A DNA stretch of 63,058 bases from CAXBES01 sp963974915. Its GTDB lineage: Bacteria > Bacteroidota > Bacteroidia > Flavobacteriales > Flavobacteriaceae. Positions 53,263-62,869 of the stretch are shown here, piece after piece. Both the position numbers and the translations under genes were made by a program. Every line of letters begins with the position of its first letter. Positions within the stretch are counted from its first letter, which is position 1. Under the pieces are notes generated by a model. That model was given only the letters and a program-made list of their open reading frames with translations. It searched no databases and was not told the origin of the DNA. The DNA is taken from contig CAXBES010000017.1 of assembly GCA_963974915.1 (NCBI GenBank), forward strand, positions 1 through 63,058, read 5' to 3'.

Positions 53263-53270
53263 TATTTTTG
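53263..53270 (+). promoter_or_regulatory. -7 promoter element of sucA
   Basis: TATTTTTG is a perfect match to TAnnTTTG, giving a leader of about 30 nt before the ATG at 53305. Confidence 0.55.
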
Positions 53271-53304
53271 TATCGTTTTATAAACAGCCCACTGTATTCC
53301 AACT

Positions 53305-56061
53305 ATGGATAAATATTCTTTTCTTAACGCGGTACACCCTGCATATTTAGCAGATCTTTACGATAAATACTTAAAATTCCCGGATGCTATCGAACCTAGC
53401 TGGAGAGCTTTTTTTCAAGGTTTCGATTTTGGAATTGAAAACGGTTCTCTCGAGGCCTTAGGGATTGAGCAGAATGGTGTTCAAGTTCCAGAAAATGTCT
53501 TGAAGGAGTTTCAGGTTATTAAATTGATTGATGGTTATCGCACCAGAGGCCATTTGTTTACAAGAACGAACCCTGTTAGAGAAAGAAGACAGTACACACC
53601 AACATTAGCTTTAGAGAATTTTGGTCTTTCGGAAGCAGATCTGAAAACTACTTTTAAAGCGGCAGAAGTTCTAGGTATTGCCGAAACTACGCTGGAAGAT
53701 ATTATAAAACACCTGGAGAGTATCTATTGCGATTCGATCGGAATAGAATATATGTATATCAGAAAACCTGAAGAAATTCAGTGGATTCAGGATAAGCTGA
53801 ACATCAATGATAACCAGCCAAAGTTTTCAGAAGCAGAAAAAAAACATATTCTAAAAAAATTAAATGAGGCCGTTTCTTTCGAAACATTTTTACATACAAA
53901 ATATGTTGGGCAGAAGCGATTTTCTCTCGAGGGTGGTGAAAGTTTGATACCTGCGTTAGACGCACTTATAGAAAATGCTGCGAAACAAGGCGTGAAAGAT
54001 TTTGTGATGGGAATGGCGCACAGAGGTAGATTGAGTACTCTTACAAATATCTTCGGAAAAAGCGCTAAGGATATTTTTAGTGAGTTTGATGGAAAGGATT
54101 ATGCGCAGGACATTTTTGATGGTGACGTAAAATACCACTTAGGATGGACGTCCAAACGTACTACCGAATCCGGTAAAGAGATTAATTTAAATATTGCTCC
54201 GAATCCGTCGCATTTAGAAACAGTTGGTGCTGTGGTTCAGGGAATTGCTCGTGCAAAACAGGACGATCACCATAAGGGAAATTTGAAAGCCGTATTGCCA
54301 ATTATTGTTCATGGTGATGCTGCCATTGCAGGACAGGGATTGGTGTATGAAATTGTGCAAATGGCACAGTTAGACGGATATAAAACAGGGGGGACGATAC
54401 ATATTGTAGTAAATAACCAAATTGGTTTTACAACAAATTATCTCGATGCTAGATCGTCTACTTACTGTACCGATGTTGGGAAGGTAACACTTTCGCCAGT
54501 ACTACATGTAAATGCTGATGATGCTGAGGCCGTAGTTCATGCAATTTTATTTGCTCTGGATTTTAGAATGGAATTTGGGCGAGATGTCTTTATCGATCTG
54601 CTTGGTTATAGAAAGTATGGGCATAATGAAGGTGATGAACCACGATTTACACAGCCAAAACTCTATAAAGCAATAGCAAAACATGACAATCCCAGAAATA
54701 TATATGCCGAAAAATTATACAAGGAAGGTATAATTGACAAGGGATATACCGAAAAACTGGAACAAGAATACAAGGATAAATTAGAAGAAAATCTAGAAGA
54801 TTCCAGAAAGGAAGACAAGACGGAGATCACTGCCTTTATGCAGGATGAATGGGATGGCTATATCTATGCGGAAGAGGACAAGATGATGGAAGATGTAGAT
54901 ACCACATTCGATCTAAACGAACTAACGGAAATCGCCAAGGTGATTACAGAGCTTCCGAAGGAAAAGAAATTCTTACGTAAAATTTCAAAACTCATTGAGG
55001 CCAGAAAAACAATGTATTTTGAAGACAATCAATTAGATTGGGCGATGGGCGAGTTACTTGCTTATGGAACACTATTGAAAGAAGGTCACGATGTGAGAAT
55101 GTCCGGTCAGGATGTGGAACGCGGAACTTTTTCGCATAGACATGCAGTGGTAAAAGTTGAAGATAGTGAAGAAGAGATTTTGCTGCTTAACGAACTTGGT
55201 GGCGAGCAGGGAGATTTCTATATTTATAACTCTTTACTTTCAGAATACGGTGTTGTAGGCTTCGATTATGGATATGCAATGGCTAGTCCGAAGACCTTAA
55301 CAATTTGGGAAGCACAATTTGGAGATTTCAGTAATGGTGCCCAAATAATGATCGACCAATATATTTCGGCAGCCGAAGACAAATGGAAGCTTCAGAATGG
55401 ATTAGTAATGTTATTGCCACATGGATACGAAGGGCAAGGGGCAGAACACTCCTCTGCGAGAATGGAGCGTTATCTTCAGCTTTGTGCGAAGGATAATATG
55501 TTTGTAGCAGACTGTACAACCCCGGCGAATATGTTTCATTTGTTGCGCAGACAATTGAAGATAGGTTATCGAAAACCACTAATTGTATTCACACCAAAAA
55601 GTTTGTTGCGTCATCCAAGAGTGCTCTCTACTAAGGAAGAGTTTGCCAATGGTAGTTTTCAAATGGTCATAGATGATGAGGCCGCAAAAAAGAAAAAAGC
55701 GAATATTAAATCGTTGGTTTTTGTAACAGGTAAATTTTACTACGATCTTCTAGAAAGAAAAGAAGAAGATAAAAGAGACGATGTAGCTTTAGTTCGAATA
55801 GAACAATTATTTCCGCTTCCAACAGAGATGATGGAGCGTATTATTAAGCAGTATAAAAATGCTGAAGAGATCGTTTGGGCTCAGGAAGAACCTCTTAATA
55901 TGGGAGCATACTCACATCTTTTATTGCATTTCGAGAAAGCAAAGACCTTTAGAGTTTGTAGTAGAAAGATGTATGCAGCGCCGGCTTCCGGTAGCAGTGT
56001 TAGATCAAAACAAAGGCACGCTAAGGTAATAGAAAGTGTTTTTAATAAATTAGAAGAATAA
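53305..56061 (+). CDS. sucA: 2-oxoglutarate dehydrogenase E1 component
   Basis: A 918-residue thiamine-diphosphate enzyme that decarboxylates 2-oxoglutarate in the TCA cycle and passes the succinyl group to the E2 lipoyl domain. The N-terminal E2-binding segment (FLNAVHPAYLADLYDKYLKFPDAIEPSWRAFFQGF) and the core motifs FVMGMAHRGRLSTLTNI, HLGWTS, IVHGDAAIAGQGLVYE and LLPHGYEGQGAEHSSARMERYLQL are typical. The sucB gene follows after 34 nt, and a terminator ends the pair. E3 (lpd) is not in the window. Confidence 0.95.
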   Translation: MDKYSFLNAVHPAYLADLYDKYLKFPDAIEPSWRAFFQGFDFGIENGSLEALGIEQNGVQVPENVLKEFQVIKLIDGYRTRGHLFTRTNPVRERRQYTPTLALENFGLSEADLKTTFKAAEVLGIAETTLEDIIKHLESIYCDSIGIEYMYIRKPEEIQWIQDKLNINDNQPKFSEAEKKHILKKLNEAVSFETFLHTKYVGQKRFSLEGGESLIPALDALIENAAKQGVKDFVMGMAHRGRLSTLTNIFGKSAKDIFSEFDGKDYAQDIFDGDVKYHLGWTSKRTTESGKEINLNIAPNPSHLETVGAVVQGIARAKQDDHHKGNLKAVLPIIVHGDAAIAGQGLVYEIVQMAQLDGYKTGGTIHIVVNNQIGFTTNYLDARSSTYCTDVGKVTLSPVLHVNADDAEAVVHAILFALDFRMEFGRDVFIDLLGYRKYGHNEGDEPRFTQPKLYKAIAKHDNPRNIYAEKLYKEGIIDKGYTEKLEQEYKDKLEENLEDSRKEDKTEITAFMQDEWDGYIYAEEDKMMEDVDTTFDLNELTEIAKVITELPKEKKFLRKISKLIEARKTMYFEDNQLDWAMGELLAYGTLLKEGHDVRMSGQDVERGTFSHRHAVVKVEDSEEEILLLNELGGEQGDFYIYNSLLSEYGVVGFDYGYAMASPKTLTIWEAQFGDFSNGAQIMIDQYISAAEDKWKLQNGLVMLLPHGYEGQGAEHSSARMERYLQLCAKDNMFVADCTTPANMFHLLRRQLKIGYRKPLIVFTPKSLLRHPRVLSTKEEFANGSFQMVIDDEAAKKKKANIKSLVFVTGKFYYDLLERKEEDKRDDVALVRIEQLFPLPTEMMERIIKQYKNAEEIVWAQEEPLNMGAYSHLLLHFEKAKTFRVCSRKMYAAPASGSSVRSKQRHAKVIESVFNKLEE

Positions 56062-56095
56062 AATTAGCAACTCCTTACAGGAAAATAGAAGTATT

Positions 56096-57403
56096 ATGGC
56101 ATTAGAAATGAAAGTCCCATCTCCGGGAGAATCCATAACAGAAGTAGAAATAGCACAATGGTTAGTTGAAGACGGCGATTGGGTTGAAAAAGATCAGGCT
56201 ATCGCCGAGGTGGATAGTGATAAAGCGACCTTAGAGCTTCCGGCAGAAGCCAGTGGTATTATTACGCTTAAAGCTGAAGAAGGTGATGCCGTAGCGGTAG
56301 GAGATGTGGTTTGTTTAATAGATACTGAGGCAGAAAAGCCTGGTGGAGGTGATGATACTACGGAAACATATAAGAATCCGGGTGATGAGAAAGGTGAAGG
56401 AAATGCCGGTCCGGATCTTGATAAGCAGAGTGCTGAAGCTAAGAATTCCGGAAAAAAGGCTGAAGCCTTAACTCAGACTCCTTCAAAATCCTCGACGCCC
56501 AGTCAAGAGCAGGACAAGAAAACATATGCTACCGGCACGCCTTCTCCGGCTGCCAAGAAGATTCTGGATGAGAAAGGAATTGCAAGTACTGCGGTAAAAG
56601 GTTCGGGGCGCGATGGACGAATCACGAAATCTGATGCTGAAAACGCGACACCATCCATGGGAACGCCCGGAGCCGGGGGTCGTGGAACCGAGCGAAAGAA
56701 ATTATCAATGCTACGTAGAAAAGTTGCCGAACGCTTAGTAGCAGCGAAAAATCAAACCGCCATGTTAACTACTTTTAACGAAGTGGATATGGGACCAATT
56801 TTCGAATTAAGAAAACAGTATAAGGAACAGTTTAAAGAAAAGCACGGAGTAGGATTAGGTTTTATGTCGTTTTTTACTTTAGCTGTGGTTAGAGCATTAG
56901 ATCTTTATCCGGATGTGAATTCGATGATCGATGGAGATTACCAGATAAAACATGATTTTAAAGATATTTCAATTGCAGTGTCCGGTCCAAAGGGACTAAT
57001 GGTACCTGTTATTAGAAATGCGGAAAATTTAACTTTCAGAGGAGTTGAGGCAGAAGTGAAACGTTTAGCAATAAGAGCCAGAGATGGTCAGATCACCGTA
57101 GATGAAATGACAGGTGGAACTTTCACCATATCTAATGGAGGGGTTTTTGGAAGTATGCTCTCTACACCAATTATCAATCCGCCGCAGTCGGGTATACTGG
57201 GAATGCACAATATAGTTGAGCGTCCTGTTGTTAAGGATGGAGGGATTGCCATTGCGCCGGTAATGTTTGTGGCATTATCTTATGACCATAGGATCATTGA
57301 CGGAAGAGAATCTGTTGGGTTTTTAGTAGCGGTAAAGGAAGCACTAGAGAATCCTGAAGAATTATTGATGCATAACGACATAAAAAGAGCCCTGGAGCTT
57401 TAG
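56096..57403 (+). CDS. sucB: Dihydrolipoyllysine-residue succinyltransferase, E2 of the 2-oxoglutarate dehydrogenase complex
   Basis: A 435-residue E2 subunit. It has one lipoyl domain (about 1-76) with the modified lysine in EVDSDKATLEL, a linker rich in Gly, Ser and Lys (about 80-150), a peripheral subunit-binding domain (about 152-187, SPAAKKILDEKGI, GSGRDGRITKSDA) and the catalytic acyltransferase domain with SYDHRIIDGRESVGFL. It takes the succinyl group from SucA and forms succinyl-CoA. It is the second gene of the sucAB operon. Confidence 0.94.
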   Translation: MALEMKVPSPGESITEVEIAQWLVEDGDWVEKDQAIAEVDSDKATLELPAEASGIITLKAEEGDAVAVGDVVCLIDTEAEKPGGGDDTTETYKNPGDEKGEGNAGPDLDKQSAEAKNSGKKAEALTQTPSKSSTPSQEQDKKTYATGTPSPAAKKILDEKGIASTAVKGSGRDGRITKSDAENATPSMGTPGAGGRGTERKKLSMLRRKVAERLVAAKNQTAMLTTFNEVDMGPIFELRKQYKEQFKEKHGVGLGFMSFFTLAVVRALDLYPDVNSMIDGDYQIKHDFKDISIAVSGPKGLMVPVIRNAENLTFRGVEAEVKRLAIRARDGQITVDEMTGGTFTISNGGVFGSMLSTPIINPPQSGILGMHNIVERPVVKDGGIAIAPVMFVALSYDHRIIDGRESVGFLVAVKEALENPEELLMHNDIKRALEL

Positions 57404-57425
57404 TAAATTGAAGAGTATAACAATG

Positions 57426-57455
57426 AAAAAAGCCCAACATAAGTTGGGCTTTTTT
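57426..57455 (+). terminator. Rho-independent terminator after sucB
   Basis: AAAAAAGCCCAAC at 57426-57438 pairs perfectly with GTTGGGCTTTTTT at 57443-57455 over a 4-nt loop and a further T follows. Confidence 0.9.
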
Positions 57456-57494
57456 TAGTAGCATGGTTAATTATTAAGTTGTACTTCTTACTTA

Positions 57495-57620
57495 CTACAT
57501 ATATGTTGTGAAATAATTGATTAGATTTAGTAGGACTATTATTATTGCTGCTACTACGAGCACAATTAATATTAACCTACGATTTCTGGATTTGTCTTTA
57601 ATCAACACATCAGTTTTCAT
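57495..57620 (-). CDS. Predicted 41-residue single-helix membrane protein
   Basis: A short ORF on the minus strand reads MKTDVLIKDKSRNRRLIL followed by a hydrophobic stretch (IVLVVAAIIIVLLNLI, about 17-33) and a short NYFTTYM tail. The Lys/Arg-rich start before a single hydrophobic helix gives a typical N-in membrane topology and is unlikely by chance. It lies 80 nt downstream of the response regulator stop codon on the same strand, though its own promoter is not clear. Function unknown. Confidence 0.5.
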   Translation of the reverse strand: MKTDVLIKDKSRNRRLILIVLVVAAIIIVLLNLINYFTTYM

Positions 57621-57700
57621 GTTGTAAAAATCTGCAAATTATATTTTTCATGAAATACGTGTTAACACGTAACTTTAATAAAATAAGATAATTATCGCCT

Positions 57701-58333
57701 TTACATGAGCTGATCCTGATGCTCTTTAGCCCATATGAGTAGGCTATTTGTTTTTGGTTCCAGATTTAGTTTTGTGATAATATTGCTTCGGTGTTTTTCT
57801 ACTGTTCGATAAGAAATAAAGAGTAGAGACGCAATTTCTTTGTTCGTTTTGTCCTTCGCAATTAATTTAAGAATCTTTTTTTCAGAAGGAGTTAAACCGC
57901 TTAGAGATGTGTTTTCAAGCATATTATCCCCAAGTAATTCTTTGATCTTCGGACTAAAATAATGGTTGCCGGTTGTTACCGTTTTAATACAGTTTTCGAT
58001 TTCCTCTAAAGCAAATTCTTTAAGTATATACCCAAAGATGTTCAAGTCTTGAGCTTTTTGATACAATTCTCTCTCCTTATGAAGAGTGATTAGTACTATC
58101 TTGGTCTCAATCCCATTAGATTTACATTTTTTTGCAATTTCCAATCCCGACATATACGGCATTTGAATATCAAGAATAGCAATATCCGGATTTTCTTTGG
58201 TAATTAGATTGTACGCTTCCCTACCGTTATTCCCATAACCAATGACATTGTATTTTTTTTCCAGTAAAAAATCGTTGAGTCCTTTTAATAGGAGGGGATG
58301 GTCATCTGCGGTAATTATAGAGAGTTCTTTCAT
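57701..58333 (-). CDS. NarL/FixJ-type response regulator
   Basis: A 210-residue two-component regulator. A receiver domain (1-125) has Asp10, Asp11 and the phosphoacceptor Asp55 (AILDIQMPYMSG). A LuxR-type helix-turn-helix (about 145-205, LTPSEKKILKLIAKDKTNKEIASLLFISYRTVEKHRSNI) follows. Its start overlaps the stop of the histidine kinase gene by 4 nt, so the pair is translationally coupled and the kinase is its cognate partner. Targets are unknown. Confidence 0.93.
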   Translation of the reverse strand: MKELSIITADDHPLLLKGLNDFLLEKKYNVIGYGNNGREAYNLITKENPDIAILDIQMPYMSGLEIAKKCKSNGIETKIVLITLHKERELYQKAQDLNIFGYILKEFALEEIENCIKTVTTGNHYFSPKIKELLGDNMLENTSLSGLTPSEKKILKLIAKDKTNKEIASLLFISYRTVEKHRSNIITKLNLEPKTNSLLIWAKEHQDQLM

Positions 58334-60342
58334 TTAACAGGAAATTTATATTCTAAAAACGTTCCGGTTCCCAATTTAGACTGAACCTTCATCTGTCCTT
58401 TTAAAAATTTAGTGCGTTCTAATAGTGTTTTTAATCCTAGTGATTTTGAGTCCTGATATTTTTCGGTAAACTCAAACCCTATTCCATTATCAATGATAGA
58501 GATATTTACACTATTAGAAAGCTTTCTTACGGAAATTTTACTCGCTTCCGCTTTTGCGTGCTTTATAATATTACTCAAACTTTCTTGAACTATCCTATAA
58601 ATATTCACTTCTTCTTCCGGAGTAAAGAGATTGTCTATATTATCTATTTCCGAAGAGATAAAAAGCGTTGTGTTTTCGTCAATCTGTGTTACAGTATGTT
58701 CAATCGCTTTAGTAATACCAAGTTCTTGAAGCTGAAACGGGTGTAGATCTCGTGAAATGGTACGTACTTCTTCGATCGCGTTATCCACCATCACTTTGGT
58801 GTTTTTATCACCTGTAGCAATCAGTTTGTTTTTAATTAGAAGTAATTGTTGACCTAAACCGTCGTGAAGATCTTTAGAAATACGCATGCGTTCTTCTTCC
58901 TGGGAGACGATTAATTCCTGACTAAATTTCTCCTGTAGCGTTTTATTGTTCTTTAAATTCTGTCTATTTCTATACAGTAGAATGAGTCCGAAGATCAATA
59001 CAGTTGCAAGACTCACAAAGAACATTAAATTTTTAAAAGTTTCACTGTCCTTTTCTAACAGCTGAATATTAGTGCTTTTTTCTACTAATTCTTTTTCTTT
59101 CTTCTGAATATCAAAGAGCGTTTGATAATACGCCAAGGAATTTGCATTACTCTGATTGTAAAGTGAATCACGAATAGCTCCATAGGCATCTTTGTTCTCA
59201 AGACTTTTTTTATAATTACCTGATTTTTTATAAATTTTAGAAAGCAACAGATGTGAAGTCATGATTTCTTCTTCAATTCCCAGACTAATCGCATTTTCTA
59301 ACTTTCTTTGAGCATAGATAAGGCTTTTCTCCAGATCTCCTGTTGCTTCCAGATACGACGCTTTTGCTTCATTGTAGTTTAATTCGGAATAAATATCTCC
59401 TCTTATTTCACCATATTTTGATTCAATTCTATCAAGATATGTCTTTGCTACTTCATAACTGCCTCTGTTGCTGTAATATTCAGATAATTCAGAATTAATA
59501 GCGATATATTGCCCCTTACTTGAGGGTAGATCCACTAGATTTTCTTGAGCTTTCTGAAGGGACGCCAATTGAAGTGAATCATTCCCGATCTTTTTGTAAT
59601 CAAGCGCCTGATTGTAGTATTCGTTTGCTAGATATTTTTCAAGGTTGAGTTCGATTAGTTTTTCTATCAATTCAGTTCGCTCCCTTTTCGCAATTTCGAA
59701 AAAACCGTTCTTGCTAAACATTGTGATATTTCCTTGTTGAGCATACAACATGTATTCGTAATCCTTAAGATTTTCGTAGTAGTTATACGCTTTTTTATAG
59801 TCTTCTCCTGCTTGAACAAAATTTCCTAAGTTCGAATTGGCTTGTCCTCGAAAAAGATAGGCATCTGCAGCGTGAATAGAATCGCCGGGAGAAAAATTCT
59901 CTAAAGCCAATGTATAATCTTCAACCGCCTTTTTGGAATCGATCCTAAAATGTGCACTTCCTCTTTTTAAGTAAAGTCCGCCTAATAGAAAGCTATCACT
60001 AATCTTATATTTATGGGCAAGAACACCGTTTATTGTGGTTACCGCTTTTCGTGGATCATCACGACTATTGGTTAACGGATATTGTAGGTTCATTGCCTTT
60101 TTGGCAGCGAGTTCTATACTATCCATTTCTTTGGCAAGTTCGATGTATTCAAAGCTATAGTCTATGAAGGTGTCTTTATCATTTCTAAAACTTTTGGATA
60201 GCACCGAATCAAGAGCTTCTAATTTAACCTGCTTATTAGAAGTGCTCTTTGCAATAGACTTATAGTATTCGATATCCTGTGCGAAAAGCACAAGAGGTGC
60301 GAATAATAAAAAAGTAATGAACAGCGGGAACTTCTTGGTCAT
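58330..60342 (-). CDS. TPR-containing sensor histidine kinase
   Basis: A 670-residue sensor kinase. It has a signal segment (1-21), a periplasmic region of TPR-like helical repeats (about 30-400), one membrane helix (about 438-457), then a coiled linker and a HisKA_3 dimerisation domain with the phospho-His493 in SKDLHDGLGQQLL. A HATPase_c domain follows (NIIKHAKAEASKISV, IIDNGIGFEF, GTGTFLEYKF). It senses an unknown signal outside the cytoplasm and phosphorylates the coupled NarL-type regulator. The layout is common in Bacteroidota. Confidence 0.92.
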   Translation of the reverse strand: MTKKFPLFITFLLFAPLVLFAQDIEYYKSIAKSTSNKQVKLEALDSVLSKSFRNDKDTFIDYSFEYIELAKEMDSIELAAKKAMNLQYPLTNSRDDPRKAVTTINGVLAHKYKISDSFLLGGLYLKRGSAHFRIDSKKAVEDYTLALENFSPGDSIHAADAYLFRGQANSNLGNFVQAGEDYKKAYNYYENLKDYEYMLYAQQGNITMFSKNGFFEIAKRERTELIEKLIELNLEKYLANEYYNQALDYKKIGNDSLQLASLQKAQENLVDLPSSKGQYIAINSELSEYYSNRGSYEVAKTYLDRIESKYGEIRGDIYSELNYNEAKASYLEATGDLEKSLIYAQRKLENAISLGIEEEIMTSHLLLSKIYKKSGNYKKSLENKDAYGAIRDSLYNQSNANSLAYYQTLFDIQKKEKELVEKSTNIQLLEKDSETFKNLMFFVSLATVLIFGLILLYRNRQNLKNNKTLQEKFSQELIVSQEEERMRISKDLHDGLGQQLLLIKNKLIATGDKNTKVMVDNAIEEVRTISRDLHPFQLQELGITKAIEHTVTQIDENTTLFISSEIDNIDNLFTPEEEVNIYRIVQESLSNIIKHAKAEASKISVRKLSNSVNISIIDNGIGFEFTEKYQDSKSLGLKTLLERTKFLKGQMKVQSKLGTGTFLEYKFPVK

Positions 60343-60398
60343 TATTAGGTTAAATGTTAGATTTTAAATGTACTAAAAATTAGTTAGAAAGATTATTG

Positions 60399-60848
60399 TC
60401 ACCTCTTTATTTGCTTTACATAGAGGCAATTTCGGCCGTAATCAATAACACTGCGCATTTTTTTTAGAAAATCTGCGCCAATTATTCCATGAACCATATC
60501 TTCTTCGGCTTGTCGTAATGCCTCATTTACGTGTGATAAATCGAAAAGAACAAAATCCATGTTTTTAATATTCCACTTTCCAATGGCAAAATTATTATTT
60601 CTGGCCAATTTGGTGTCCATGTTTATTGCGCCTGCACCGGCGGCTTTAATTTCACTTTCTTCACTTTTTAAGGTAAAGTAAGAAACACTAATCATTCCAA
60701 TACAACTCGTTGAAGCACCGGTATCTAATATAAACTCTCCTCTAATTCCATTGATCTTCGCAGTAAATTTATAGTGACCTGTGGCTAATTTTTTTAATGG
60801 AACTCTATAAAACCCCTGGGCTTCCATAAAACTTCGTAAGTTATTCAC
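60399..60848 (-). CDS. Retropepsin-like aspartic protease domain protein
   Basis: A 149-residue protein with one retropepsin-like domain. The catalytic motif is LDTGAST (residues about 41-47), and GIIGADFLKKMRSVIDYG is the typical second conserved part. Such proteins act as dimers, as do retroviral proteases, but the substrate is unknown. The start codon is GTG at 60848; an internal ATG at 60827 is an alternative. It is divergent from tatD, and there is no signal peptide, so it is probably cytoplasmic. Confidence 0.82.
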   Translation of the reverse strand: MNNLRSFMEAQGFYRVPLKKLATGHYKFTAKINGIRGEFILDTGASTSCIGMISVSYFTLKSEESEIKAAGAGAINMDTKLARNNNFAIGKWNIKNMDFVLFDLSHVNEALRQAEEDMVHGIIGADFLKKMRSVIDYGRNCLYVKQIKR

Positions 60849-60883
60849 TCGCTTTTTTTTGTAAAGATAGTAAACAAAATAAG

Positions 60884-60891
60884 TAGCTTTG
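60884..60891 (+). promoter_or_regulatory. -7 promoter element giving a leaderless tatD transcript
   Basis: TAGCTTTG is a perfect match to TAnnTTTG and ends 5 nt before the ATG at 60897, so the mRNA has almost no leader. Confidence 0.55.
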
Positions 60892-60896
60892 CAATC

Positions 60897-61661
60897 ATGT
60901 TAACCGATACACATACACATTTATACAGTGAGGCATTTGACAAGGACAGAAAGGAAATGATGAACCGCGCCATTGAGGTTGGCGTTAAAAGATTTTTTGT
61001 TCCCGCAATCGACTCAAGCTACACCGAAGCCATGTACGAGCTGGAACGACAGTTTCCGACAGAAGTGTTTTTAATGATGGGACTTCATCCAACTTCTGTA
61101 AAAGATGATTATAAGAAGGAAATTGAGCTAGTTAAACAAGCATTCGAGGAAAGATCTTTTTACGCGGTGGGAGAGATTGGAATTGATCTTTATTGGGACA
61201 CTTCTACGTTAGATATTCAGAAAATTGCCTTTAAAGAGCAGATTCAATTGGCTAAAAAATACAAATTACCCATCGTAATACATTGCCGTGATGCTTTCGA
61301 TGAAATATTCGATGTATTAGAGACAGAGAAGGACGATGATCTCTTCGGAATTTTCCACTGCTTTACCGGAACATTGGAACAGGCAAAGAAGGCGATCTCA
61401 TATAACATGAAATTAGGTATAGGGGGAGTAGTCACCTTCAAAAATGGGAAGATCGACACTTTTTTAGATCAAATAGATTTGAAGCATATAGTTTTAGAAA
61501 CCGATTCTCCATATCTTGCTCCGGTACCCTATCGAGGCAAGAGGAATGAAAGTAGTTATTTACAACTTATTTGCAAAAAATTATCAGAGATCTATAATCT
61601 TTCCGAAGAAAAAATAGCAAAGATTACTACAGAAAATTCGAAAGACGTATTCGGGGTTTAA
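60897..61661 (+). CDS. tatD: TatD family DNase
   Basis: A 254-residue metal-dependent hydrolase with a TIM-barrel fold. Metal-binding motifs are TDTHTHLYSEAF (HxH), GEIGIDLYWD (Glu), IVIHCRDA (His), IFHCFTG (His) and VLETDSPYLAP (Asp). TatD proteins are 3'-5' DNA exonucleases linked to DNA repair or to DNA breakdown. The asparaginase gene follows after 23 nt, so the two may be cotranscribed. The mRNA appears leaderless. Confidence 0.92.
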   Translation: MLTDTHTHLYSEAFDKDRKEMMNRAIEVGVKRFFVPAIDSSYTEAMYELERQFPTEVFLMMGLHPTSVKDDYKKEIELVKQAFEERSFYAVGEIGIDLYWDTSTLDIQKIAFKEQIQLAKKYKLPIVIHCRDAFDEIFDVLETEKDDDLFGIFHCFTGTLEQAKKAISYNMKLGIGGVVTFKNGKIDTFLDQIDLKHIVLETDSPYLAPVPYRGKRNESSYLQLICKKLSEIYNLSEEKIAKITTENSKDVFGV

Positions 61662-61684
61662 AATGGAATAAACAAAAGCATTAA

Positions 61685-62716
61685 ATGGGGAATTCAAAAT
61701 CAAATATTCTTTTAATCTATACAGGTGGAACCATTGGGATGATAAAAGATTTCGAAACAGGAGCACTTCGAAATTTTAATTTCAATGACCTATTAAAATA
61801 TATACCCGAATTAAAGCTATTGGACTGTAATATTGCAACCACGAGTTTTAGTGATCCCATAGATAGTTCGAATATGAATGCCTCTTATTGGGTAGATATT
61901 GCCACAATAATAGAGGAAAATTATGAACAATACGACGGTTTTGTTGTGTTGCATGGGAGTGATACCATGTCTTATACTGCGTCTGCGTTAAGTTTTATGC
62001 TCGAGAATTTAAGCAAACCGATAATTTTTACGGGATCTCAACTCCCCATTGGAGATTTAAGAACAGATGCAAAAGAGAATTTAATCACGTCCATTCAGAT
62101 CGCGGCATTACAAGAAAAGAATCACTCTAAAATTGCCGAGGTTTGTTTGTATTTTGAGTATAAGTTATATAGAGCAAATAGAACTACAAAGATAAACGCT
62201 GAGCATTTTGAAGCTTTTGCTTCCCTGAACTATCCTGCCTTAGCAGAGAGTGGGGTGCATCTGGTTGTAAATAATGAAGCGCTGTATGTACCCAACAGAC
62301 GAAAAAAATTAAAGGTTCATAAAAAGATGGAATCAAATATTTTACTGGTTAAGATGTTTCCGGGAATGGATGAAACGACCTTAAATTATTTGTTTGCTTA
62401 TCCTGAAATTAAGGGGCTAATTCTGGAAACCTATGGCAGTGGAAATGTGACAAATGAAGATTGGTTTATCGCAGCGTTACGGAAACTCATAAAAAACGGA
62501 ATTCCGGTGATCAATGTTACTCAATGTTCGGGTGGAAGTGTTGCTATGGGGCAGTATGAAACCAGTGTAGAGTTAAAAAAAATGGGCGTTATTTCGGGAA
62601 AGGATGCAACTACTGAAGCGGCATTAGCCAAATTAATGTATTTATTGGGTCAGGAAGTATCATTGAATAGTTTTAAAACTATTTTTGAAACTTCTTTACG
62701 GGGGGAAATGGTTTAA
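61685..62716 (+). CDS. ansA: Type I asparaginase
   Basis: A 343-residue enzyme that hydrolyses L-asparagine to aspartate and ammonia. Both catalytic threonine motifs are clear: LIYTGGTIGM near the N terminus and VLHGSDTMSYTASALSFM (about 98-115). No signal peptide is seen, so it is the cytoplasmic type I enzyme. It follows tatD on the same strand. The start at 61685 places YTGGTIGM at the usual distance from the N terminus. Confidence 0.92.
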   Translation: MGNSKSNILLIYTGGTIGMIKDFETGALRNFNFNDLLKYIPELKLLDCNIATTSFSDPIDSSNMNASYWVDIATIIEENYEQYDGFVVLHGSDTMSYTASALSFMLENLSKPIIFTGSQLPIGDLRTDAKENLITSIQIAALQEKNHSKIAEVCLYFEYKLYRANRTTKINAEHFEAFASLNYPALAESGVHLVVNNEALYVPNRRKKLKVHKKMESNILLVKMFPGMDETTLNYLFAYPEIKGLILETYGSGNVTNEDWFIAALRKLIKNGIPVINVTQCSGGSVAMGQYETSVELKKMGVISGKDATTEAALAKLMYLLGQEVSLNSFKTIFETSLRGEMV

Positions 62717-62775
62717 ATTTAAAGCTTGAAATGGTTGTGTCGCATTGCTTTTTTTAGGTTATTTGCGCAAAATTT

Positions 62776-62863
62776 AGAGAGGTGGCCGAGTGGTCGAAGG
62801 CGCACGCCTGGAAAGTGTGTATACGCCAAAAGCGTATCGAGGGTTCGAATCCCTTCCTCTCTG
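62776..62863 (+). tRNA. tRNA-Ser (anticodon GGA)
   Basis: An 88-nt tRNA. The acceptor AGAGAGG (62776-62782) pairs with CCTCTCT (62856-62862), with G73 as discriminator. Anticodon stem CACGC/GTGTG encloses loop CTGGAAA, anticodon GGA at 62810-62812. The long variable arm (TACGC/GCGTA) and the T-loop GGGTTCGAATCCC confirm the serine type. CCA is not encoded. It reads UCC and UCU codons. Confidence 0.95.
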
Positions 62864-62869
62864 CGAATG

